From: Gp1-AA122 sp035631655
GTDB lineage: Bacteria > Acidobacteriota > Terriglobia > Terriglobales > Acidobacteriaceae
Length of the DNA: 64,000 bases
Direction: 5' to 3'
Assembly (NCBI GenBank): GCA_035631655.1
Contig: DASQIH010000181.1
Span: forward strand, 62,001 to 126,000
The position numbers and the translations under genes are program-made. The notes under the pieces were generated by a model that was not told the DNA's origin, ran no database searches, and saw nothing but the letters and a program-made list of their open reading frames with translations. Numbering within the stretch: the first letter of the stretch is position 1; every line of letters starts with the position of its first letter. This document shows positions 34,941 through 43,680 of this stretch, one piece after another.

Positions 34941-35243
34941 CTAGGCGCGTCGATTTGTACGCACATGAAGTAGATATCCTACCGGAAACAACGTGAGACC
35001 AAGAACAGCACTGCACAAATCCACGTAATGACCAACGCTGTGCTCAAGCCCCCAATCCATCCAAGGAAACAGACGAAGTGCTTCGGAGACATGACTTAGA
35101 ACGACCACGACCAGACAGCCTGCGCCGACAAGCTGCAGGAAAGAGGACGCGGTCTTTTCTCTAAAGAACAAGACTACCGAACCAGAAAACAGCACGCACG
35201 TTGGCACCAATGCGACCAGCGCTCTAAGTAATGTGAGATTCAT
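34941..35243 (-). CDS. Small multi-pass membrane protein
   Basis: A 100-residue protein with about three hydrophobic helices (LVALVPTCVLFSGSVVLFF; FLQLVGAGCLVVVVLS; a third near 75-92) and a basic C-terminus. Family unknown. It is the last gene of the leftward efflux cluster, 67 nt after the MFS gene, and is probably co-transcribed with it. Confidence 0.7.
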   Translation of the reverse strand: MNLTLLRALVALVPTCVLFSGSVVLFFREKTASSFLQLVGAGCLVVVVLSHVSEALRLFPWMDWGLEHSVGHYVDLCSAVLGLTLFPVGYLLHVRTNRRA

Positions 35244-35309
35244 AGGATTAGTCGCCCTTCCTTGGCGATTGCGCTCCGAAAGTTGAGAGGGTCAACCGCC
35301 AATCGAGAG

Positions 35310-36542
35310 TTAGTTACTACGCTTCCTTGTGCTCAGTATCTGCATTGTGATTCCGATTACGGCGATTCCCGCGAGAATAGCACCTGCGGTGAACGTCGCG
35401 CCGGGACCGACGACCATCCAGAGCCAGCCCGCTACGACGCTGGCCACGAGCAAAGCCGCGCCGGTAATCAGACTGTACAGACCAAAAGCTGTGCCGCGCA
35501 GATTCGCTGGTGCCTCGTCAACCACGAGCGTCGAGAGGAGACCTTGAGTCGCTCCCATATGCAGACCCCAGAAAACTGCGCCTGCGAGGACCTGCCAGAC
35601 GGTTCCTGCCATCGCAAGAACAAGATCGGCCACGATCAGGGAGCAGATCCCGAACAAGAGTAACGCGCGCCGGCTCATCCTGTCCGACAAACGGCCGAGC
35701 GGATAAGCGGCAGCCGCGTAGACGACGTTCATCGTTACCAGGACAGCCGGGATGAGCGCAACCCTCATGCCAACATGTCCGGCGGCGAGCAACAAGAAAG
35801 CCTCGCTGAACCTAGCCAAGGTGAGAACGGTCGCAATGCCTACGAGCCACCAAAAACTTACATTGAGTTGCGCCAATTCGGCGCGACGAATCGGAAAGCT
35901 CCGCGTCTCGGCGGAGCGAGACGATTCCGGCTCTTGAACGCCGTATACGATCAGGAAGACGGCAACAAAGGCAGGTATGACCGCGACCCAGAACACGAGT
36001 CTGAAATTGTTGCTGCTTAGCGCCATGAGAAGCATTGCGAGCAGCGGGCCCACAAAAGCGCCGACAGTATCCATCGACTGACGCAGGCCGAAGGCAGTGC
36101 CACGCAGTTCGACGGGAGTCACATCCGCGATCAAGGCATCACGGGGCGCACCGCGAATGCCTTTGCCGATCCGGTCGATGAAGCGTGCGATAAGCACCAC
36201 ACCGACACCTTTCGCAATCGGGAACAGGGGCTTCGTCACCGCTGCAAGTCCATAGCCGAGCAGGACGAGAGGCTTCCGCTTTCCGATCCAGTCGCTGATC
36301 GCGCCGGAGAAGATCTTCGTGACGGAGGCAGTCGCCTCGGCAATGCCTTCTATGACCCCAACCGACAGCGCACTCACGCCCAGCACCGTGACCAGAAACG
36401 CCGGAAGGAGGCTGTGGATCACCTCCGACGAGATGTCCATGAATAGAGAGACGACGCCGAGCGCAATGACGGTGCGGGGGACCGCCCGCAAATACACGAT
36501 CTTCGGTGGCACGCTCGTTTTCTGTCCAGGTATCGGATTCAT
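35310..36542 (-). CDS. MFS efflux transporter
   Basis: A 410-residue major facilitator with about twelve hydrophobic segments. Typical loop motifs are present: a basic loop after TM2 (DWIGKRKP) and FIDRIGKGIRGAPRDALIA after TM4. A similar loop recurs in the second half (PLGRLSDRMSRRALLL). Family-level similarity is to proton-driven drug or metal-associated exporters; the substrate is not deducible. It follows the HME-RND pump gene by about 80 nt on the same strand. Confidence 0.88.
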   Translation of the reverse strand: MNPIPGQKTSVPPKIVYLRAVPRTVIALGVVSLFMDISSEVIHSLLPAFLVTVLGVSALSVGVIEGIAEATASVTKIFSGAISDWIGKRKPLVLLGYGLAAVTKPLFPIAKGVGVVLIARFIDRIGKGIRGAPRDALIADVTPVELRGTAFGLRQSMDTVGAFVGPLLAMLLMALSSNNFRLVFWVAVIPAFVAVFLIVYGVQEPESSRSAETRSFPIRRAELAQLNVSFWWLVGIATVLTLARFSEAFLLLAAGHVGMRVALIPAVLVTMNVVYAAAAYPLGRLSDRMSRRALLLFGICSLIVADLVLAMAGTVWQVLAGAVFWGLHMGATQGLLSTLVVDEAPANLRGTAFGLYSLITGAALLVASVVAGWLWMVVGPGATFTAGAILAGIAVIGITMQILSTRKRSN

Positions 36543-36625
36543 GGTTCGGTCTCGCTCTCGATGCCGCTCCCACTAATCGGAGGAATCTGAAGATTTCCTT
36601 TCATTTTTTCTAAGACGAATCGCGG

Positions 36626-39600
36626 CTACACTTCGGAAATGACTTTTTCGAATCTCCCATAACGGAGCGCAAGCGTCGGAAGAACCAACAAATTCAGTGC
36701 GGTCGAACTGACTAGCCCTCCGAGAATCACAACGGCCATCGGGCCTTCGATCTCACGGCCAGGGTCGCCACTCCCCAGAGCGAGTGGCAGGAGTCCAAGG
36801 CCAGTGACGAGTGCGGTCATCAAGATAGGAGCGAGGCGTTCTGAGGCCCCACGGATGGCCGTTTCCAATTCCCAGGGTGCTGCTTCAACAGATGTCAGGT
36901 GTTCGTAGTGAGAAATCATCATGATGGAATTTCTCAACGTGATGCCGAATAGCGTGATGAAACCGATGAGGGAACCAAGAGAGAGGACGCCACCAGTGGC
37001 GAACACAACAATGACGCCGCCAACCAAAGCGAAGGGCAGATTCGCTAGAACCAGCAGGAGGTTCCGAGTGTTCATCATTACGACGGAGAGCAGGAGGATA
37101 ATGCCGAAGCCCGACAGGAGCGAGTAAAGAAGCAGGTCGCGGCGCGACTGCGCCTGTGCAGCAGCAGTGCCGGCAAACTCCATGTACGTTCCAGTCGGTA
37201 ATTTCACCTTTGATAAAATTTGCTTCCTCGCAGCTTCTACAAAAGCATTCAGGTCGCCCCCGGAAACATTCAAGGTAACCGTCTGCACCCTTCTCGCCCC
37301 AGCGTGCAGGACGCTGTAGCGTCCCGCAGTTTCATAGATATTCGCGAGCTGGTTCAGACGAACGTAGTTACCGGATGGGCTGCGCATGGGTAAGTTACCT
37401 ACGTCTGCCATGCTCGTGCGATCATGCGGGTCGAGGATAACGGTGACATCAAAGACGCGGTTCCCCTGAAAGATTTGACCTACGTTTTCTCCTTGGAAGG
37501 CCGTGTGGACCGCCTCAAAGACAGAGGCCGGTTCAAATCCCCAGCGCACGAGGTCTGCCGGTCGGAGTTGCACTGCAACTTGAGGGGTGCCCGGCGGAGA
37601 CTGCACCTGCACTTCACGCGCTCCCGGCACAGTGGAGAGGACGCGGGCTATTTCCGCCGCCTCACGGTCCAGCATATCGAGATCAGTTCCGTATACTCTG
37701 AGCGCCACGGCAGCGGTATAGCCAGAGACAGATTCCTCGATCCGCTCACTTAGGAATGTTTTCAGAGAGGAAGTGACGCCTGGGAATTGGGCAAGCGCCT
37801 TGTGAATCGCTTGCTCCGCCAATTCATTCTCCTCACCATTCAATCCAGGCTTCAAATCAACATCTAGCTCGCTGTAATGAGTTCCCCAGGTGTCGTCGGA
37901 GATTTCCGCCCTTCCGGCGCGCTGTGAGACAGAGCGGACATAGGGAATTTTCATCAACTTGTTTGAGACTTGCGCGCCAACCCGCAGCGATTCTTCGAGT
38001 GACGTTCCAGGGACAGCCGACATGTGAAGGATGAAGTGTCCTTCGCGCAGTTCCGGGAGGAAGTTGCTACGAAAGAGCGGAATAAGGGCAGCACCGCCCA
38101 CGGTGAACAACGCAACAACACCGATCACTATTCGCGGAGCCTTCTCCACGCTAAGCAGAATGGAGCGATATCGCCGCTTAAGCCAGTGAACGACCGGGGG
38201 CTCGCTCTCCTTGATTTTGCCGCCGCCCAAAAAGATGAGAGAGAGAGCGGGTGTTACGGTCAGAGCTACCAGCAAAGAAGCAAGCACCGAGAGGACATAA
38301 GCGATGCCTAGAGGAGCAAAGAGCCGCCCGGCCACGCCGGAAATCGACAAGATGGGCAGGAAAATCAGGACCACAGCAAGGGTCGCATAGACCACAGCGC
38401 TCCTGACTTCAATCGAAGCACTGAAGACGACTTCAATGGCAGGTCTGGAGTTTGGGGCTAGGCTGTTCTCCCGCAGACGGCGAAGGATGTTCTCTACATC
38501 GATCACGGCATCATCCACAACCTCGCCAATGGCGATGGCAAGCCCGCCCAAGGTCATGGTGTTGAGAGAGAGGCCCAAGCGTTCCATGATTGAGATTGCG
38601 GCAAGCAAGGAAAGAGGGATCGCGGTACACGAGATTGCAGCGGTACGGAAGTTGAAGAGAAAAAGAAAGATGACCAGGACAACCAGGATTGCTCCGATGA
38701 AAAGAGAGGACCGGATGTTGTGAATCGACGCTTGAACGAAGTTTGCAGGCTGAAACAAAGAGTCGTCGAGAATGACCCCTTCCGGCAGAAACGTTCCGCG
38801 CAGATCCTCAAGTGCATCCTTCACAGCACCGGTAACTTGCAGGGTGTTCGCCCCGTATTGTGCTGATGTAACGAGAATCACTCCCGGTTTCCCTCTGATC
38901 GAAGCTGCTCCAATGAGAGGTTCGGGACCTTCTATCACGTGAGCAACCTGGCTCAGGAGGACGTTTGATGCGCCTTGATGAAAGACAACTGTTTGCGAAA
39001 GTTGGGCTGCTGTGAGTGACTGGCCTTCGCTTTGGAGGACGAGCCGTTGATTGGGTGTGTCGATGAATCCTGCGCCGAAGATTCCTGTGGCATGTTGGGA
39101 GGCAGTTAGAACATCGTCTAACGTGAGGCTGTATTGAATCAGAGTGTCTGGCCTGAATTGAATTTGGAACTGCTTGACTTCGCCTCCGAAGGTCGTGACT
39201 TTCGCCACGCCGGGAACAGCCAAGAGACGCGGGCGCACTACCCAATCAGCGATTGTTCTCAGGTCCATCAAGGATTTTTTATCAGAAGTGAGTCCAATCA
39301 CGAGGACGTCACCTGTTGGGGAAATGAGCGGGGTCATAACGGGCGACTTAACGCTTTGAGGGAGGTGCCCGGCGAGGCTGGCTAACCGTTCGGATGCCGC
39401 CTGACGATCCCGGTAGACCTCTGTTCCAGGCTGGAAGATAACCATTACAACGGACAGTCCCTGAATAGACGTGGAACGGAGCGATTCAATCCCGGAAACA
39501 CCGTTGATGGCGTTCTCAATCGGTTGTGTAACCAGCGTTTCTACCTGTTCCGGCGAGAGGCCGGGTGCCTCGGTTTGTATCGCTACTTGAGGGGGCGCGA

Positions 39601-39754
39601 AATTCGGAAACACATCGTAGTTCGCGCGCGTAAGCGAGTAGGAGCCGTAGACCAGCAAAGCCACGGCGAGAGCGATCACGATTCCCCGAAACCGGAGAGA
39701 GAAACGAACGATTCCGCTCAGCATCCTAGTCCTTTTCGTCCTCTTCTCCGACAA
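36626..39754 (-). CDS. HME-type RND efflux pump (CusA/CzcA-like)
   Basis: A 1042-residue inner-membrane proton antiporter of the heavy-metal efflux RND subfamily. The TM4 signature GGLAIAIGEVVDDAVIDVEN carries the acidic residues typical of HME pumps. The N-terminal helix is followed by DVFPNFAPPQVAIQTEAPGLS, also family-typical. Methionine clusters of copper/silver pumps are not obvious, so the metal is uncertain. It overlaps the adaptor gene by 29 nt and forms a tripartite system with the adaptor and TolC-like proteins upstream. Confidence 0.93.
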   Translation of the reverse strand: MSEKRTKRTRMLSGIVRFSLRFRGIVIALAVALLVYGSYSLTRANYDVFPNFAPPQVAIQTEAPGLSPEQVETLVTQPIENAINGVSGIESLRSTSIQGLSVVMVIFQPGTEVYRDRQAASERLASLAGHLPQSVKSPVMTPLISPTGDVLVIGLTSDKKSLMDLRTIADWVVRPRLLAVPGVAKVTTFGGEVKQFQIQFRPDTLIQYSLTLDDVLTASQHATGIFGAGFIDTPNQRLVLQSEGQSLTAAQLSQTVVFHQGASNVLLSQVAHVIEGPEPLIGAASIRGKPGVILVTSAQYGANTLQVTGAVKDALEDLRGTFLPEGVILDDSLFQPANFVQASIHNIRSSLFIGAILVVLVIFLFLFNFRTAAISCTAIPLSLLAAISIMERLGLSLNTMTLGGLAIAIGEVVDDAVIDVENILRRLRENSLAPNSRPAIEVVFSASIEVRSAVVYATLAVVLIFLPILSISGVAGRLFAPLGIAYVLSVLASLLVALTVTPALSLIFLGGGKIKESEPPVVHWLKRRYRSILLSVEKAPRIVIGVVALFTVGGAALIPLFRSNFLPELREGHFILHMSAVPGTSLEESLRVGAQVSNKLMKIPYVRSVSQRAGRAEISDDTWGTHYSELDVDLKPGLNGEENELAEQAIHKALAQFPGVTSSLKTFLSERIEESVSGYTAAVALRVYGTDLDMLDREAAEIARVLSTVPGAREVQVQSPPGTPQVAVQLRPADLVRWGFEPASVFEAVHTAFQGENVGQIFQGNRVFDVTVILDPHDRTSMADVGNLPMRSPSGNYVRLNQLANIYETAGRYSVLHAGARRVQTVTLNVSGGDLNAFVEAARKQILSKVKLPTGTYMEFAGTAAAQAQSRRDLLLYSLLSGFGIILLLSVVMMNTRNLLLVLANLPFALVGGVIVVFATGGVLSLGSLIGFITLFGITLRNSIMMISHYEHLTSVEAAPWELETAIRGASERLAPILMTALVTGLGLLPLALGSGDPGREIEGPMAVVILGGLVSSTALNLLVLPTLALRYGRFEKVISEV

Positions 39755-40787
39755 CGTGAGTTTGTGATCGCAACTCCTCTGAGAGGAGTTGCTGTGCTCC
39801 TGTCATGACGATCTTGTCTCCGGGCGAGAATCCCCCGGTGACAAACCATCCTTCTTCTACCGGCATCTCGGTCGGAACTTCACGCCGCAAGAATTTATCG
39901 GGCGTAGTTTGCACATACGCCCACGCCTTTCCTTGCCACCAGACAGTTGCCCTGCCGGGAACGGTGATTCCTCTCACTGGCGGACCTGAAGGCAACAGAG
40001 CGGCCAACGTCATGCCGGGAACAAAAGCCGGTCGCAACGCTGCGATGTAAAGGAAGCTCGGAGTTTGCAGACGAGGGTCAACCTTTGGGAAGGCCGACAG
40101 AAAGTTTGCGGCCACGACCTTGCCGTCAGAGGTTTGGATGATGGCAGTTCCGGGAGCATTGGCTCCTGAAACCTGAGGCAGGGAAACCTGGAGCAAAACA
40201 TCTTCTTGCCCTAGGACACGGTCGAAGCTTGGGGACCCATCGACGACCCATCGTCCGATTACTTCTCCCCAACCCTGTCGAGCCGCGATCCCACTTAAGA
40301 CAAGAGCATCCTGCGCAACCTTGAGGTTAGCTTCATCAGTGCGCCATGTTGCTTCGGCGGCCTGGACTGCTTTAGCCGAGACGTTTTGATCTTGCCGGTT
40401 GAGGGTATCGAGCCGTTCGTATTCCTGTTTGGACGAGCTCAGAGCAAATCTTGCCTTTTCCATCTCCGCTGTCGTGGCCAAGTAATTCTTACGGAGTTCC
40501 GTCAATTCTTGCGCGGACAGTACCATCGCATTTCCTCGGAGATTTTGCTGGCGCGTCGTGACCTGAAGCACCGCGAATTTGAGTTCCATTCGAGCCTCGG
40601 CGGAAGCATCCAAGCTGATGACGAACTGCCCATCTTGCGTCGAGATCCGCGAGAGCGGATTACCCGGTTGCCCAGATTCAGCTTTTTGAGACGAGCGTTC
40701 GCGTCCTTCTTGGACGGCCCAAGCCAGGAACGAGACACCTAGAATTGCGATTCCGATAGCAAACATCCTCTTTAGCAGGCGATTCAT
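39726..40787 (-). CDS. RND periplasmic adaptor (membrane fusion protein)
   Basis: A 353-residue adaptor. An N-terminal membrane anchor/signal lies at about 8-25. An alpha-helical hairpin is rich in Ala/Glu/Arg/Gln at about 95-165 (KNYLATTAEMEKARFALSSSKQEYERLDTL). Beta-barrel and membrane-proximal segments follow, ending around GDKIVMTGAQQL. The start overlaps the TolC-like stop (ATGA). The Asp/Glu-rich tail (GEEDEKD) might bind metal but is short. Confidence 0.9.
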   Translation of the reverse strand: MNRLLKRMFAIGIAILGVSFLAWAVQEGRERSSQKAESGQPGNPLSRISTQDGQFVISLDASAEARMELKFAVLQVTTRQQNLRGNAMVLSAQELTELRKNYLATTAEMEKARFALSSSKQEYERLDTLNRQDQNVSAKAVQAAEATWRTDEANLKVAQDALVLSGIAARQGWGEVIGRWVVDGSPSFDRVLGQEDVLLQVSLPQVSGANAPGTAIIQTSDGKVVAANFLSAFPKVDPRLQTPSFLYIAALRPAFVPGMTLAALLPSGPPVRGITVPGRATVWWQGKAWAYVQTTPDKFLRREVPTEMPVEEGWFVTGGFSPGDKIVMTGAQQLLSEELRSQTHVVGEEDEKD

Positions 40788-42208
40788 TGTTTTCCTCCTT
40801 GTTTCTGCCTGTTGAGCAAAGATGAATCAGGAATGGGTGGCATGAGGTCGCCCGGTGCGAGCGGACGCTGGACGGCATTTTCGAGTTCTCCAAGAGCGGT
40901 CTGCGCGCGCCCCAGCGCATCCAAGCGCGCCTTGGCTGCGGCTGATCCTTGCAACAACACTCCATTGAGTTCGAGTCTGTCCGATTCGCCAATTCCTACG
41001 GCACGTCGCGCCATCTGTTCCTGTACTGTTTGAATCTTGTTGAGAGATTCATCGGCTTCTGCCAGTTCCTTCAGCGCGGCGTCATAGCGCGCCAAGGCTG
41101 TTTCGCTTTGCGCGATCACTTGGGCTTGAGTGGCGAGGAAAGCAGCTTCGGATTCCTTGCGCCGAGCTTCCGCCTCCGCAATGGGGCCTTGGTTGCGGTT
41201 GAAAATGGGGAGCGTGGTGGAGAGTCCCACGGTAAAGAAACTATTCTTTTCCTCGTACTGGTAACCAGGCCCAATCTCGACATCGGGGTATTGCCGCGCG
41301 ATTTCCAACTGAAGGGCGGATTGAGTCGCAGCATAGTCTGCCAAAGCGCTCCGAACGTCGAGACGGTTGAGGACTGCTTCTTTCTGGATTTGCATAGGCG
41401 AGAGCGACTCGGCTGCAGGCGGGTGTTCGAACCGCGGCCAGAAAAACTCCGCACCGCTCAAGCCAGACACAGGAATTCCAATTGTTCCGGCAAGTGTTGC
41501 TTTGGCTCGCGCCGCTCCACCCTCTGCATTGCGAACCGCAAGCCGTATGTTCGAAAGTTCAATACGTGCGCGATCAACTTCAGGGCGGGAAATCTCTCCG
41601 ACTACCAGCCTCTGTTCCAACAAATCCACTTGAATCGAGCGTATCTGCTCCTCGGATCGCAAGAGATCAAGCTGGTGCGAAGCTAGGAGCAAATCGAGCA
41701 ATGCAGCACGAACCTGGTTGCGAATCTTCCACGCAGTGTCGGCTAGAGCGAAACGAGCTGCTTCGCCGAGATTCTTGGCACGTTCGGCTTGATACCGGCG
41801 CTTTCCCGCCGTTTGGATAGGGAACAACAAGTTCAATCCAAACAGGTAGGGACTGGGTATGCCGGGCGTAATGCCAACAGTTGGATTTGGACGAGCGCCT
41901 GCCGTGGTGACTGCTGCCTGTGCAGCCTCCAAGCGGGCACGTTCGGCTTCCAGTGTTGAATTGAAATAGAATGCGGCCAAAGTGAGCATTTTGAGGTCCC
42001 AAGCATTGGGCGGCCACGTCCCCTTTTCTTTCCCCAGGTTTTTTTCTAAGTACTCCTTCAGACCTGAGTTCTGCAGTGTCCGAAGCTGGAAGTTCGCCGC
42101 CGTTTCAGCCGGAGAGATGGGCGCGGCCTGGTAGTGGCGCGTTGCGCAGCCAGCCATTAGCAGCATCGCGAGAATTGTAGCGACAACAAGTTTCAAGAAT
42201 TCGGTCAT
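40784..42208 (-). CDS. TolC-family outer-membrane efflux lipoprotein
   Basis: A 474-residue protein from the ATG at 42208; an upstream start at 42238 is possible. A lipoprotein signal (LLMAGCA) gives a predicted acylated Cys near residue 21. Two long helical repeats follow, with heptad-rich segments such as ALDALGRAQTALGELENAV near the C-terminus. It is the outer-membrane channel for the adjacent adaptor and HME-RND pump. Confidence 0.9.
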   Translation of the reverse strand: MTEFLKLVVATILAMLLMAGCATRHYQAAPISPAETAANFQLRTLQNSGLKEYLEKNLGKEKGTWPPNAWDLKMLTLAAFYFNSTLEAERARLEAAQAAVTTAGARPNPTVGITPGIPSPYLFGLNLLFPIQTAGKRRYQAERAKNLGEAARFALADTAWKIRNQVRAALLDLLLASHQLDLLRSEEQIRSIQVDLLEQRLVVGEISRPEVDRARIELSNIRLAVRNAEGGAARAKATLAGTIGIPVSGLSGAEFFWPRFEHPPAAESLSPMQIQKEAVLNRLDVRSALADYAATQSALQLEIARQYPDVEIGPGYQYEEKNSFFTVGLSTTLPIFNRNQGPIAEAEARRKESEAAFLATQAQVIAQSETALARYDAALKELAEADESLNKIQTVQEQMARRAVGIGESDRLELNGVLLQGSAAAKARLDALGRAQTALGELENAVQRPLAPGDLMPPIPDSSLLNRQKQGGKQ

Positions 42209-42288
42209 TTCATCCCCGAATCGGTAAACAGGATTCAATCGGAATGGACAAAGATAGAGAAGCGCGTCAGGCGAAGCGGAGCGATTGT

Positions 42289-42615
42289 TTAGATTCGCAG
42301 AGTAGTAGCGAGGAGCTTAGGTGGTGAAAGTGCGCTTAGGGAATAAACCGGAGGGCAACAATTTCGGAAACTGGCAAGGACTTCATCCTCGTTCGCGGCA
42401 CTAGGCCTCGAAAAAATGAAACGCACTAACCACCTTGTGCCACAAAGAAACAGAGCGAAGACCGTGACAGCGACAACCAGGGTCAAAACGATATCGTTTC
42501 CACTTTGAGGGAAATTATCCCAATGGTCTACAGACTCAAAGAACGGGCCAGAAATGTAGATGCCGAGGAGCAGCACTAACGCAATCAGAACTGAAACTCG
42601 GCGCATAACCTTCAT
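42289..42615 (-). CDS. Small membrane protein at the head of the efflux operon
   Basis: A 108-residue protein from the ATG at 42615; an upstream ATG at 42690 would add 25 residues. Two hydrophobic helices are visible (VLIALVLLLGIYIS and IVLTLVVAVTVFALFLCG), with a CC pair in the tail. Similar small proteins often lead metal-efflux operons, but no function can be assigned. It is 81 nt upstream of the TolC-like gene. Confidence 0.65.
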   Translation of the reverse strand: MKVMRRVSVLIALVLLLGIYISGPFFESVDHWDNFPQSGNDIVLTLVVAVTVFALFLCGTRWLVRFIFSRPSAANEDEVLASFRNCCPPVYSLSALSPPKLLATTLRI

Positions 42616-42750
42616 CTTAGTCGAAACCAGACCCGGGTCAAAGTTTATTGTGCGGAACGGCCCCATGTACGCTTGATATCGCTCTCTCATCGCGGCGAAT
42701 GCAGATTTTCAGGGAGTGTTCGACATTTCGCCCAACTGTTGCCCGCTCTT

Positions 42751-42794
42751 GACGTCACTGCTCTCTCGCCGACGTCACTGACTCGGGTACGTCA
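42751..42794 (+). promoter_or_regulatory. Spaced direct repeats in the divergent efflux/ssb control region
   Basis: GACGTCACTG occurs at 42751-42760 and again at 42771-42780, exactly 20 bp apart. A degenerate third unit (TACGTCA) lies at 42788-42794. Regular two-turn spacing suggests a cooperative binding site. It lies between the leftward efflux operon and the rightward ssb leader. Confidence 0.5.
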
Positions 42795-42803
42795 TCCTTT
42801 TTC

Positions 42804-42976
42804 CCGCCGCTCATTTTCTTGGGCACGGCTTCGGGCTAATTCCTGCGTCCGGCAGCTTCGCGTCTTCTGCTTTCCCGGTTCCTCCCGAGACACCGTGGGT
42901 CCCTCCCATAAAGCAGCCGCTCGCTTTGGAAGCAGAAGCCCTCGCTTCTGGGTGCCCCAGGAAAATGGGGCAAGAA
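42804..42976 (+). ncRNA. Structured ssb leader (copy B of the repeat)
   Basis: The ssb-proximal copy of the element also found at 34569-34740. Predicted pairings are CTTGGGCAC (42818-42826) with GTGCCCCAG (42952-42960), CTTCTGCTT (42864-42872) with AAGCAGAAG (42930-42938), and a hairpin TGCCCCA (42953-42959)/TGGGGCA (42966-42972). The last hairpin competes with the first for the same CCCC bases and ends 6 nt before the AAGGAG site of ssb. This resembles a switchable or translation-controlling leader. No match to an RNA family known to me; the function is inference. Confidence 0.55.
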
Positions 42977-42994
42977 AAAGGAGATTCAAAAAAA

Positions 42995-43414
42995 ATGTCT
43001 TACCTCAATCACGTTCAACTCATCGGCTTCCTCGGAAAAGACCCGGAGAAACGGCAGGTCCGCGGCAACGGCGCGAATTTCACCGTGCTGTCCGTCGCTA
43101 CCCAGCAGTCGTGGAAAGACTCGAACGACGAGTGGCAGTCCAAAACCGAGTGGCACCGCGTCGTGGCCTTCAACCGCCTCGGCGAGTCCATCGCCGACAC
43201 GCTCCACAAGGGCGATCATGTCCTTGTTGACGGACAACTCGTCAGCTCGAAGTACGAGCGCGAGAACGGCAAGTCCAAGAAAGCGAAGGGGGCGAAGTTC
43301 GCCATCTTCTGGAGCGTGCGCGCGAATTCCGTGCGTCGCCTGAGCCGCGCCGAGGCGGAAAGCCCCGCTGCGGCGGCCACTTCGGAGCCTGCTTCGGAAG
43401 AAGCGCCATTCTGA
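42995..43414 (+). CDS. ssb: Single-stranded DNA-binding protein
   Basis: A 139-residue SSB. The ATG at 42995 follows AAGGAG at 42979-42983. The OB-fold is clear: VQLIGFLGKDPEKR, then FTVLSVATQQSWKD, then EWHRVVAFNRLGE, then GDHVLVDGQLVSSKYE. It ends in SEEAPF, a short acidic tip like the canonical protein-interaction tail. As an ICE-borne SSB it probably coats the transferred strand. It has its own terminator and an unusual structured leader. Confidence 0.96.
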   Translation: MSYLNHVQLIGFLGKDPEKRQVRGNGANFTVLSVATQQSWKDSNDEWQSKTEWHRVVAFNRLGESIADTLHKGDHVLVDGQLVSSKYERENGKSKKAKGAKFAIFWSVRANSVRRLSRAEAESPAAAATSEPASEEAPF

Positions 43415-43429
43415 AGCAACTTCTTTGAA

Positions 43430-43459
43430 GCCCTCCGGCTTTGGCCGGAGGGCCTTTTT
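43430..43459 (+). terminator. Rho-independent terminator after ssb
   Basis: GCCCTCCGGC (43430-43439) pairs perfectly with GCCGGAGGGC (43444-43453) around a 4-nt loop, followed by CTTTTTG. Confidence 0.95.
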
Positions 43460-43680
43460 GTTTGTCCTGCTTTCCAGCCGACCAGCGAAAAAATGCCTCG
43501 CCCGCATGGCCCTTATTGAAGATGCGGTCCCCCGAAATATCGGGGCGAGTCTTTCACTTTGGCGCGACCCGCTGTCCCTGCGGCTGCGCTTGGGATTCGA
43601 CATACCAGTCGCTAGCAGGAGGTCGTCCCCGCTCTCCGGAAATCGCATGAAGGATTGTCCAGCGAGAAGGAAGTGCGGGT

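Noticed and set aside
42804..42976. Repeat as an insertion-sequence end
   Set aside because: No transposase, terminal inverted repeats or target duplication accompany either copy; conserved internal pairing fits a structured leader better.
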